From an uncultured Clostridia bacterium (GTDB taxonomy: Bacteria > Bacillota > Clostridia > Christensenellales > Aristaeellaceae): a stretch of DNA of 6,761 nt. The notes under the pieces were generated by a model that saw only the letters and a list, made by a program, of their open reading frames with translations, did not search any database and was not told the origin of the DNA. Location of the stretch: contig CAKUFI010000113.1 of assembly GCA_934647305.1 (NCBI GenBank), positions 1 to 6,761 of the forward strand, in the 5' to 3' direction. The translations under genes and the position numbers were made by a program. Each line of letters starts with the position of its first letter. Within the stretch, counting starts at the first letter, position 1. This document shows positions 1-5,338 of this stretch, one piece after another.

Positions 1-35
1 CTCCGCTAAAAATCGAAGATTTTTCGGGCGCGGAG
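1..35. terminator. Possible terminator hairpin of a gene upstream of the window
   Basis: AAAAATC (8-14) pairs with GATTTTT (18-24) around a GAA loop, and CTCCGC (1-6) pairs with GCGGAG (30-35) outside it. The A and T runs resemble a bidirectional intrinsic terminator, but the upstream gene is not in view and the T run lies inside the stem. It could equally be one more unit of the hairpin mosaic. Confidence 0.3.
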
Positions 36-47
36 CCTGCAGGGAAA

Positions 48-90
48 CGATTTTTTCTCTGGAAAATGGGATTTTCCAGAGAAAAAATCG
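48..90. repeat. Perfect 20-bp inverted repeat with a GGG loop
   Basis: The left arm at 48-67 begins CGATTTTTTCTC and is the exact reverse complement of the right arm at 71-90, leaving only GGG (68-70) as a loop. This is the longest uninterrupted stem in the window. It is AT-rich inside GC-rich surroundings. It could act as a transcription barrier or be a small palindromic mobile repeat; no target-site duplication is evident. Confidence 0.75.
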
Positions 91-215
91 CCCCGTGCCC
101 GCCGTACATGCCGCTGGGCACGATTGAAAGTTCGAAAGGGCTGCGGCCCTCTCGAGCTCTCCGAAGTTTTTGACAAGCTGAAATCGATAAACCGCGCTCT
201 GTCTGCGCGGAGTAG

Positions 216-225
216 AAAAAGGAGG
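216..225 (+). promoter_or_regulatory. Ribosome binding site fixing the isomerase start
   Basis: AAAAAGGAGG ends 9 nt before the ATG at 235. It supports 235, rather than the in-frame ATG at 124, which lies in the hairpin region and has no comparable site. A second ATG follows directly at 238. Confidence 0.85.
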
Positions 226-234
226 AACGAATTC

Positions 235-1713
235 ATGATGCTTGAGAATCTGCCGAAGGTGCGCCTGGGCCTGGTGGCCGTGAGCCGGGACTGCTTTCCG
301 GCCTCGCTGTCCGAGCGCCGCCGGCACGCGCTGGCCGAGGCCTATGCCGGAGAAATCTACGAGTGCCCGGTCACGGTGGAGAACGAGGCCGACATGCTGC
401 GCGCCGTCCGGGATGTGAAGGCGGCGGACTGCAGCGCACTGGTGGTCTACCTGGGCAACTTCGGCCCGGAAACGCCCGAAACGCTGCTGGCGAAGGCGTT
501 TGACGGCCCGTGCATGTTCGTGGCGGCGGCCGAGGGCGACGGCGACCTGATCTCCGGCCGGGGCGACGCGTACTGCGGATTGCTCAACTGCGCCTATAAC
601 CTGGGCATGCGGCACCTGAAGGCGTACATCCCCGAGCAGCCGGTGGGCACGGCGGCCGAGCTGGCCGACCGCATTGCCGAGTTCGTGCCCATCGCGCGGG
701 CGATACTGGGCCTGCGCTCGCTCAAGATCATCACCTTCGGGCCGAGGCCGCAGGACTTTTTTGCCTGCAACGCGCCGATTAAGGGCCTGTATGAGCTGGG
801 CGTGGAGGTCGAGGAAAACAGCGAGCTCGACCTGCTGGTCGCCTATCGCGCGCACGAGGACGACCCGCGCATTCCCGCCGTCTGTCAGGAAATGGCTGAA
901 GAGATGGGGGAGGGCAATTACTACCCCGACCTGAACCGCCGCATGGCGCAGTTCGAGCTGACGCTGCTGGACTGGGCGCGCGATCACAGGGGCGCGAGGC
1001 AGTACGTGGCCTTCGCGGACAAGTGCTGGCCGGCCTTCCCCAGTCAGTTCGGCTTCGAGCCCTGCTACGTCAACTCCCGCCTGGCCGCGCGGGGCATTCC
1101 GGTAGCCTGCGAGGTGGACGTCTACGGCGCGCTGAGCGAGTACCTGGGCGCGTGCGTGACGGGCGACGCGGTGACGCTGCTGGACATCAACAACACCGTG
1201 CCCGCCTCCCTCTATGAAAAGGAGATCAAGGGCCGCTACAGCTGCCGCCTGAGCGACACCTTCATGGGCTTCCACTGCGGCAACACGCCCGCCTGCAAGC
1301 TGTGCGACGGCCGCGCGGTTCGCTATCAGCTGATCCAGCACCGCCTGCTCGAGCCCGCCGGCAGCGAACCGGACTTTACCCGCGGCACGCTCGAGGGCGA
1401 CCTGGCCGCGAGCGACGTGACCTTCTACCGCCTGCAGTGCGACAGCGAGGGCGCGCTGCGCGCCTATGTGGCTCAGGGCGAGGTGCTCGACGTACGCGCG
1501 CACTCCTTCGGCGGCATCGGCGTGTTCGCCATCCCCGAAATGGGCCGCTTCTATCGCCACGTGCTGCTCGAAAAGCGCTATCCGCACCACGGCGCGGTCG
1601 CCTTCGGCCACGTCGGGCGCGCGCTGTTCGAGGTGTTCAAGTACCTCGGCGTGCAGGACATCGCCTACAACCGCCCCGCCGCCCTGCCCTACCCCACCGA
1701 GAACCCGTTCTGA
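235..1713 (+). CDS. L-fucose/L-arabinose isomerase family protein
   Basis: Predicted 492-residue cytoplasmic protein resembling the FucI/AraA sugar isomerase superfamily, which interconverts aldoses and ketoses using a divalent metal. The first part (about 7-190) looks like alternating alpha/beta substrate-binding domains. The most telling stretch is KCWP (263-266), then CYVNSRLAARGIPVACEVD (277-295), the usual block preceding the first metal-binding acidic residue. Candidate metal ligands by position are E293, D317 (LLDINN) and H451 or H452 (PHHGAVAFGH); H347 in FHCGN is also conserved-looking. The length is ordinary for the family. The start at 235 is set by a strong ribosome binding site. 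No signal peptide or membrane segment is seen. The GH36 gene follows on the same strand after 162 bp, suggesting work on a sugar released from an oligosaccharide. The exact substrate (fucose, arabinose or another sugar) cannot be read from the sequence, so no symbol is given. Confidence 0.82.
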   Translation: MMLENLPKVRLGLVAVSRDCFPASLSERRRHALAEAYAGEIYECPVTVENEADMLRAVRDVKAADCSALVVYLGNFGPETPETLLAKAFDGPCMFVAAAEGDGDLISGRGDAYCGLLNCAYNLGMRHLKAYIPEQPVGTAAELADRIAEFVPIARAILGLRSLKIITFGPRPQDFFACNAPIKGLYELGVEVEENSELDLLVAYRAHEDDPRIPAVCQEMAEEMGEGNYYPDLNRRMAQFELTLLDWARDHRGARQYVAFADKCWPAFPSQFGFEPCYVNSRLAARGIPVACEVDVYGALSEYLGACVTGDAVTLLDINNTVPASLYEKEIKGRYSCRLSDTFMGFHCGNTPACKLCDGRAVRYQLIQHRLLEPAGSEPDFTRGTLEGDLAASDVTFYRLQCDSEGALRAYVAQGEVLDVRAHSFGGIGVFAIPEMGRFYRHVLLEKRYPHHGAVAFGHVGRALFEVFKYLGVQDIAYNRPAALPYPTENPF

Positions 1714-1824
1714 CCGGGCAGTGCCTGCACCCACCTGCTGCCGGCAGGCAGTGCCTGCATCCACATGCTGCCGCGGGGGCCACGCGAATCTGTCGGCCAT
1801 AGATGAGAGCCGCCAGATTCTTCG
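1714..1824 (+). repeat. Composite structured repeat, copy 1
   Basis: It begins directly after the isomerase stop codon. Two ~30-nt modules come first. 1714-1743 has a weak hairpin (CGGGC/GCCTG, one G-T pair) and tail CCACCTGCTGCCG. 1744-1773 has GCAGGC, loop AGT, GCCTGC, and tail ATCCACATGCTGCCG. A linker (1774-1785) leads to the main hairpin: GAATCTGTCGGC (1786-1797) against GCCGCCAGATTC (1809-1820), 11 of 12 pairs, loop CATAGATGAGA (1798-1808), then TTCG. The same architecture returns three times after the GH36 gene. In this position it would lie in the mRNA between the two sugar genes if they are co-transcribed. Confidence 0.8.
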
Positions 1825-1855
1825 TGGACTGAAGACTCAAGGCAGTGCTCGGCCC

Positions 1856-1865
1856 GAAAAAGGGG
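1856..1865 (+). promoter_or_regulatory. Ribosome binding site deciding the GH36 start
   Basis: The purine run AAAAAAGGGG-like sequence ends at 1865. It is one base from the ATG at 1867 but 10 nt from the ATG at 1876, so 1876 is the preferred start. The site lacks a full GGAGG core and is weaker than the one upstream of the isomerase. Confidence 0.6.
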
Positions 1866-1875
1866 AATGCATGAT

Positions 1876-4032
1876 ATGAACAGAGAGCTGTTTGAGAACA
1901 ATTTTCAAGACGTGTATGTGCGCGAGCAGGACGGGCGAAGGATTTTCTGCTTCCGCGCCGGAATGACTACGTATGAGGAGGCGCTTGCGGACGGGCGGTA
2001 CATGGCGGCGGGCTGGAACACGGCGGGGTATCCGCAGAACGTGCTCGACGCGATGCCGACCAATCTGGACGAGCGCCTGTTCGCGCAGCCGCAGGCGTTT
2101 GACCTGGAGGCGAACGGCTGCTGCCTGGCCTTTGACTGGACGGAGAAGGACTTTGCCTGCGCGCGGGAGGAAAAGGGCCTGCACGCGATGCTGACGCTCG
2201 AAAGCGGGATTGCGCCGCTGCGGGTGAAGGTGCACACGCTGCTGGACGGCACGGCGGTGCTCAGGCGCTGGCTGGAGGTCGAAAACACCGGAGACGCGCC
2301 GCTGAACCTGAACCGCATCGCGCCGATGTGCGGCCCGATCGAGGTGATCCGGGACGTCAGCGAGTACGGCGTGTCGCCCGAGGAGGTCTATACGCTGGGC
2401 TATATGAGCGAGAGCGAGTGGGGCAGCGAGGGGCTGTACACTGTCCGTCCGCTGACGCGCGGCGGCTTCTGCGTGGGCGGCAAGCTGAGCGCGGGGCGGT
2501 ACAGGCACCCGATGTTCACGCTCGAGAACCGGCTGCTGGGTACGATGATGCAGGTGCAGCTGGGGTATTCGGGCGCGTATGAGTTCCGATTCGACTACGA
2601 GTACAGCCCGCTGGCGGGCGGCAACCGGACGCAGCTGGCCTTCCGGGCGGAGATCACGGGCTACGCGCCGCTCCTGCGCCTTGCGCCGGGCGAGGCGTTC
2701 GAGACCCCGGCGGTACACGTCTGCGTGCTGGCGGGCGACCTGGACGACTCGGTCAACATGATGCACCGGCACCTGCGCAGAAGCGAGTTCCCCGCGGAGC
2801 CGGACGAACACTATGAGCTGGTTGAGTGCGGCATGGGCCCGGAGCGCGTGATGGACATTCCGGCCACGAAGCACTTTGCCGACACCGCCGCCTCCGTGGG
2901 CGCGGAGGCACTGATCATCGACGCGGGCTGGTCCGTCAAAGCGGGCGATGAATGCGCGCAGTGGTGGGCAAGGTGCGGCGACTGGACGGTGGACGCGGGC
3001 AAGTACCCGCGCGGCATCGGCGAAATCCGCGACTACATCCACGAAAAGGGGCTGCTGTTCGGCCTGTGGCTGGACGCGGAGCGCATCGGGCCGGATTCCG
3101 AGGCGGGCCGGGCGCATCCGGACTGGCTGGCGACGCGCATGCGCGACGGCAAAAAGAGCACGATGATCGACATGACCAACCCGGAGGCGCTCGCCTGGGT
3201 CGAGGCGCAGATCGCCCGGCTGGTCGAGGAATACGGAATCGACCTGTTCCGGCTGGACTACAACCTGAGCGAGAGCGACCTGCTGCTGCGCACGGTGCAC
3301 GCGGGCGGGACGGAGTGCTCGCAGCTGCGCTATGACCGCGCGGTGTGCGATATGTACGCCCGGCTGCGCGCCCGCTATCCGCAGGTGGTCTTCGAGAACT
3401 GCGCGGGCGGCGACGGGCGAACCGACGTGGACTTCGTGCGCCAGTTTACGCATACCTGGGTGTCCGACTGGAACCGCGCGCCCCGCTCGCTGGCTGTGGC
3501 GAACGGCATGACTATGGCGCTGCCGCCCGAAAAGGTCGACCGGCTGGTCAGCGGCATGGACTGCCACACCCGCGCCGACCTGGACTTCCAGCTGCGCGTG
3601 ACGCTCTTCGGCCGGCCGACCACCAACGACTACAACCCGATCGGCTCGGCGGCGAATCCCGGCCAGCTGGCGCGCGTCAGGCACGCCTTCGAGCTGTACA
3701 AGGGCTTTATCCGGTATCTGGGGCGCGACGCGCTGATCTTCCACCACACGCCGGTACTCAGCGGCGTGCAGCCGGGCGGAATCTGCGTGCTGGAGCGCGC
3801 GTCCTATGACCGCATGCGCGCGGTGATCGGAGCCTTCCGCCTGTCGGGTGGCGCGCCGGACGAGGCGGTCGTGTACCCGCGCGGCCTTTCCTCCGCCCTC
3901 GACTACCGCGTCACGCTCGACAATTCCGGCGACCAATTCGAGGTATCCGGCCGCGAGCTGATGCAGAGCGGTCTGCGAATCCGCCTGACCCACGCCCTGA
4001 CCAGCGAGCTGATGCTGCTGGAGGCGAGGTAA
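1876..4032 (+). CDS. GH36-type alpha-galactosidase-like glycoside hydrolase
   Basis: Predicted 718-residue enzyme hydrolysing terminal alpha-galactosides, or a related alpha-linked sugar, with retention. The layout fits GH36: an N-terminal beta-rich domain (about 1-310), a TIM-barrel catalytic domain (about 325-640) and a short C-terminal beta domain. Visible motifs are IIDAGW (D349), LFGLWLDAERIGPDSE (W398 onward) followed by HPDWL, FRLDYN with the likely nucleophile D461, FENCAGGDGR (C509), and WVSDWNRAP with the likely acid/base D531. The 70-residue spacing between the two aspartates is the one I recall for characterised GH36 enzymes. R-L-D-Y replaces the usual K-W-D-M, and S-D-W replaces S-D-D/N, so this is a divergent subgroup and activity on N-acetylgalactosaminides or another alpha-sugar is possible. 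No signal peptide is present, so the substrate must be imported. The start at 1876 rather than 1867 is chosen from ribosome binding site spacing. A terminator follows the stop closely. Confidence 0.88.
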   Translation: MNRELFENNFQDVYVREQDGRRIFCFRAGMTTYEEALADGRYMAAGWNTAGYPQNVLDAMPTNLDERLFAQPQAFDLEANGCCLAFDWTEKDFACAREEKGLHAMLTLESGIAPLRVKVHTLLDGTAVLRRWLEVENTGDAPLNLNRIAPMCGPIEVIRDVSEYGVSPEEVYTLGYMSESEWGSEGLYTVRPLTRGGFCVGGKLSAGRYRHPMFTLENRLLGTMMQVQLGYSGAYEFRFDYEYSPLAGGNRTQLAFRAEITGYAPLLRLAPGEAFETPAVHVCVLAGDLDDSVNMMHRHLRRSEFPAEPDEHYELVECGMGPERVMDIPATKHFADTAASVGAEALIIDAGWSVKAGDECAQWWARCGDWTVDAGKYPRGIGEIRDYIHEKGLLFGLWLDAERIGPDSEAGRAHPDWLATRMRDGKKSTMIDMTNPEALAWVEAQIARLVEEYGIDLFRLDYNLSESDLLLRTVHAGGTECSQLRYDRAVCDMYARLRARYPQVVFENCAGGDGRTDVDFVRQFTHTWVSDWNRAPRSLAVANGMTMALPPEKVDRLVSGMDCHTRADLDFQLRVTLFGRPTTNDYNPIGSAANPGQLARVRHAFELYKGFIRYLGRDALIFHHTPVLSGVQPGGICVLERASYDRMRAVIGAFRLSGGAPDEAVVYPRGLSSALDYRVTLDNSGDQFEVSGRELMQSGLRIRLTHALTSELMLLEAR

Positions 4033-4039
4033 CTGCTGG

Positions 4040-4073
4040 AAAACGCGCCCTGCGGTAAAGCAAGGCGCGTTTT
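4040..4073 (+). terminator. Intrinsic terminator after the GH36 gene
   Basis: AAAACGCGCC (4040-4049) pairs perfectly with GGCGCGTTTT (4064-4073). Inside, TGC/GCA can extend the stem past a C/A mismatch around GGTAAA. The four-T tail and matching A run could let it work in both directions. It begins 7 nt after the TAA, so it closes the GH36 transcript. Confidence 0.8.
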
Positions 4074-4081
4074 GAATTGCC

Positions 4082-4195
4082 AACCGGGCAGTGCCCGGTT
4101 CCAGCTGCTGCCGGTCGGCAGGGCCGACAGCCACCTGCTGCCGCCGGTTCTAACACGAATTCGGGAACCATAAATTTGAGTTCCCGAATTCTCCG
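4082..4195 (+). repeat. Composite structured repeat, copy 2
   Basis: The first module is AACCGGGC, loop AGT, GCCCGGTT (4082-4100), tail CCAGCTGCTGCCG (4101-4113). The second is GTCGGC, loop AGG, GCCGAC (4114-4128), tail AGCCACCTGCTGCCG (4129-4143). A linker CCGGTTCTAACAC (4144-4156) leads to the best-formed main hairpin: GAATTCGGGAAC (4157-4168) and GTTCCCGAATTC (4180-4191), 12 perfect pairs around loop CATAAATTTGA (4169-4179). It starts 8 nt after the GH36 terminator and has the same orientation as the other three copies. Confidence 0.85.
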
Positions 4196-4218
4196 GTTTT
4201 CCGGGATTCCCGGAAAAC
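4196..4218. repeat. 10-bp hairpin joining repeat copies 2 and 3
   Basis: GTTTTCCGGG (4196-4205) pairs perfectly with CCCGGAAAAC (4209-4218) around ATT. It shares the 3-nt-loop style of the short modules but not their tail. It sits exactly between two main repeat copies. The T/A runs are in the stem, so it is not an obvious terminator. Confidence 0.7.
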
Positions 4219-4223
4219 TCCTG

Positions 4224-4301
4224 GTCGGCGTTGCCGACTACGCTGCCGCCGGTTCTATCGACGAATCCGGGAAGCATAGATTGGAGTTCCCGGATTCTTC
4301 G
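4224..4301 (+). repeat. Composite structured repeat, copy 3
   Basis: One short module is present: GTCGGC, loop GTT, GCCGAC (4224-4238), with a shortened tail TACGCTGCCG. The linker CCGGTTCTATCGAC (4249-4262) leads to the main hairpin: GAATCCGGGAA (4263-4273) with TTCCCGGATTC (4287-4297), 11 perfect pairs. The twelfth position is G opposite G, around CATAGATTGGA, followed by TTCG. Against copy 2 the stem carries a paired T-A to C-G change at the fifth position. Confidence 0.82.
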
Positions 4302-4560
4302 TTCATGGAGAATACGGGGTCGCCTCACGAGATCAGCGAAAGTTGAGTTCGAGGCACTCTCCCCCTCACCGTTCCCCCTACTCACATTACGCAAGCGCCT
4401 TTCGGCGCTTCACCCACACCTCATATCTGAGACACTTCATCTCTACTAATCTCGTGGTTCAGTTGGAATCACCCCATCTCTTTCTGACCGCCAAAAGCTG
4501 GCCCGACAGGAACGTATCTTTCTCGGAACTGAACTACGGGACCGCATTTGGAGGGGTAAG
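4302..4560. other. Non-coding stretch of unlike composition between repeat copies
   Basis: No gene is recognisable on either strand. The short open frames that cross it run on into the repeats and have no ribosome binding site. Composition is visibly less GC-rich than the genes, with many TC- and CA-rich runs, for example CTCCCCCTCACC. One clear hairpin is present: AAGCGCC/GGCGCTT at 4393-4399/4404-4410 with loop TTTC. This could be a remnant of an inserted element or an eroded gene, but nothing in it identifies which. Confidence 0.55.
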
Positions 4561-4562
4561 GG

Positions 4563-4644
4563 CCGGGCAGTGCCCGGTTCCACCTGCTGCCGCCGGTTCT
4601 GACACAAAGTCGAGAACCATAAATTCAAGTTCCTGAATTCTTCG
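4563..4644 (+). repeat. Composite structured repeat, copy 4 (eroded)
   Basis: One module is present: CCGGGC, loop AGT, GCCCGG (4563-4577), tail TTCCACCTGCTGCCG (4578-4592). The linker is CCGGTTCTGACAC (4593-4605). The main hairpin keeps its geometry, AAAGTCGAGAAC (4606-4617) against GTTCCTGAATTC (4629-4640), but three of 12 positions mismatch and one is a G-T wobble. The loop CATAAATTCAA and trailing CTTCG are kept. It appears to be an older copy in which pairing has decayed. Confidence 0.78.
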
Positions 4645-4750
4645 CCGGGCGGAAACCCGGGCATGCCTACAAAAGCCGCGGAGGACGCGAAAGAGGCTCG
4701 AACATCGCGTTTCGAGACATGAGCCTGAAAACCGGCCGGGTAAGCGGCGG
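4645..4750. other. Short non-coding stretch downstream of the Nudix gene
   Basis: It holds small inverted repeats: CCGGG/CCCGG at 4645-4649/4656-4660, AGGCTC/GAGCCT at 4694-4699/4721-4726, and a competing CTCGAA/TTCGAG at 4697-4702/4711-4716. On the minus strand these lie just past the Nudix stop, but no T run follows, so I do not call a terminator. Confidence 0.5.
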
Positions 4751-5218
4751 CTACTTCCCCGTCACGTTCAGACTGGACGAAACCAGCCTTTCGCCCTCAT
4801 AGACCAGCTTGAGGGAGAAGAAGGGCGCGCCTTCGTCGAGCAGGCGCAGGAAGAGCTTGTCGCCCTCCCACAGCGGCAGCGCGAGCAGCGCCTTTTTATC
4901 GATCCAGGCCAGCTCGCCCTCGTCGCAGTCGGTGAGCATCGTGCCGGTATAGCCGGTGGCGGTGAACAGGTGCATGTACTCAGTCTCCCAGCGGTCGGAG
5001 ACGAAGGTCACCAGCCCGCGGTAGCGATACTCGGTCAGGGTCAGGCCGGTTTCCTCCTTCACCTCGCGCAGCACGCAGTCCTCGGGGCTTTCCCTGTCCT
5101 CGAACTTGCCGCCGATGCCGATCCACTTGTCCTTATTCTCGTCGTTTTCCTTCTTGACGCGGTGCAGCATCAGATACTGCCCGCCTTTTTCGATGTAGCA
5201 AAGCGTGGTCTGTTTCAT
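4751..5218 (-). CDS. Nudix (MutT-type) hydrolase
   Basis: Predicted 155-residue soluble protein with a complete Nudix box at G37-L59 (G-X5-E-X7-REV-X-EE-X-GL), including E43, R51, E52, E55 and E56. Members of this superfamily cleave a nucleoside diphosphate linked to another group, using Mg2+ bound by the REXXEE glutamates. The N-terminal TTLCYIEKGGQYLMLHR and WIGIGGKFE resemble MutT/8-oxo-dGTP diphosphatase-like proteins, so nucleotide-pool cleaning is the first guess, but box sequence alone does not set substrate. The length is ordinary for a single-domain Nudix protein. The ATG is supported by AGAGGTGA ending 6 nt upstream, and a good promoter lies just beyond. The gene is transcribed divergently from the AbrB-transporter pair and convergently with the sugar genes, and no functional tie to either is evident. 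Confidence 0.92.
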   Translation of the reverse strand: MKQTTLCYIEKGGQYLMLHRVKKENDENKDKWIGIGGKFEDRESPEDCVLREVKEETGLTLTEYRYRGLVTFVSDRWETEYMHLFTATGYTGTMLTDCDEGELAWIDKKALLALPLWEGDKLFLRLLDEGAPFFSLKLVYEGERLVSSSLNVTGK

Positions 5219-5241
5219 GTCGATTCACCTCTGTTGAGTTT

Positions 5242-5271
5242 ATTATAACACGGCGTATATCCCCTTGACAA
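5242..5271 (-). promoter_or_regulatory. Promoter of the Nudix gene
   Basis: Read on the minus strand, TTGTCA (5271-5266) is a five-of-six -35 match, followed by an 18-bp spacer and a perfect TATAAT -10 (5247-5242). The expected start near 5235 leaves a short leader holding the ribosome binding site at 5232-5225. Its -35 occupies the same bases as the -35 of the opposing promoter. Confidence 0.8.
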
Positions 5272-5293
5272 GGCGGGTGCGGCGTGCTATCCT
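5265..5293 (+). promoter_or_regulatory. Promoter of the abrB-like/transporter operon
   Basis: A perfect TTGACA (5265-5270), a 17-bp spacer and TATCCT (5288-5293, four of six to TATAAT) form a sigma-A-type promoter. Transcription should begin near 5300, inside the inverted repeat at 5296-5313. The GC-rich spacer and imperfect -10 suggest a moderate promoter. Confidence 0.78.
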
Positions 5294-5295
5294 GA

Positions 5296-5313
5296 TTTCC
5301 TACAAGTAGGAAA
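5296..5313. promoter_or_regulatory. Probable operator: 8-bp inverted repeat at the start site
   Basis: TTTCCTAC (5296-5303) and GTAGGAAA (5306-5313) form a perfect inverted repeat around AA. It begins 3 nt after the -10 and covers the expected transcription start. A bound dimer here would block initiation. The gene that follows encodes a small DNA-binding protein, so autoregulation is the simplest reading. Confidence 0.65.
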
Positions 5314-5326
5314 AGTATGACAAAGC

Positions 5327-5332
5327 GAGGTG
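5327..5332 (+). promoter_or_regulatory. Ribosome binding site deciding the AbrB start
   Basis: GAGGTG ends 6 nt before the ATG at 5339. The in-frame GTG at 5330 lies within this site, so it is not the start. The ATG at 5366 has no purine-rich site upstream. Confidence 0.75.
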
Positions 5333-5338
5333 AGCGCC

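Larger units (their letters stand above)
1..234. other. Hairpin-rich non-coding leader upstream of the isomerase gene
   Basis: I see no credible gene here. The region is a chain of inverted repeats: 1-6/30-35 enclosing 8-14/18-24; a perfect 20-bp stem at 48-67/71-90; CGTGCCC/GGGCACG at 94-100/116-122; AGGGC/GCCCT at 137-141/146-150; and CCGCGC/GCGCGG at 192-197/205-210. A TTGACA occurs at 170-175, but no acceptable -10 lies 16-18 bp downstream, and these bases belong to a 13-nt sequence repeated at 6723-6735. I therefore do not call a promoter. The transcript entering the isomerase gene may start upstream of the window. Confidence 0.7.

Noticed and set aside
170..198. TTGACA at 170-175 as an isomerase promoter
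   Set aside because: No TATAAT-like hexamer lies at 16-18 bp, and the hexamer belongs to a 13-nt repeat found again at the right edge.
124..234. N-terminal extension of the isomerase from the ATG at 124
   Set aside because: The extra 37 residues are encoded by hairpin-rich DNA, and a strong ribosome binding site sits 9 nt before the ATG at 235.
1837..4134. A 765-codon open frame on the minus strand opposite the GH36 gene
   Set aside because: Its translation is low-complexity (R, A, V, H, Q rich) with no family motifs. It mirrors the GC-rich codon pattern of the GH36 gene, whose catalytic motifs are clear on the plus strand.
4343..4636. Possible small protein of 97 codons in the convergent region
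   Set aside because: It has no ribosome binding site, no recognisable motif, and its end is formed by the structured repeat.
1714..4644. CRISPR array
   Set aside because: The repeats are few, unequally spaced, internally palindromic with varying stems, and have no regular unique spacers or cas genes.
4446..4664. Minus-strand open frame of 72 codons across repeat copy 4
   Set aside because: Roughly half of it is translated repeat sequence, and no family resemblance or start signal is visible.
4694..4726. Terminator of the Nudix gene
   Set aside because: The hairpin competes with an alternative stem and has no T run on the minus strand.
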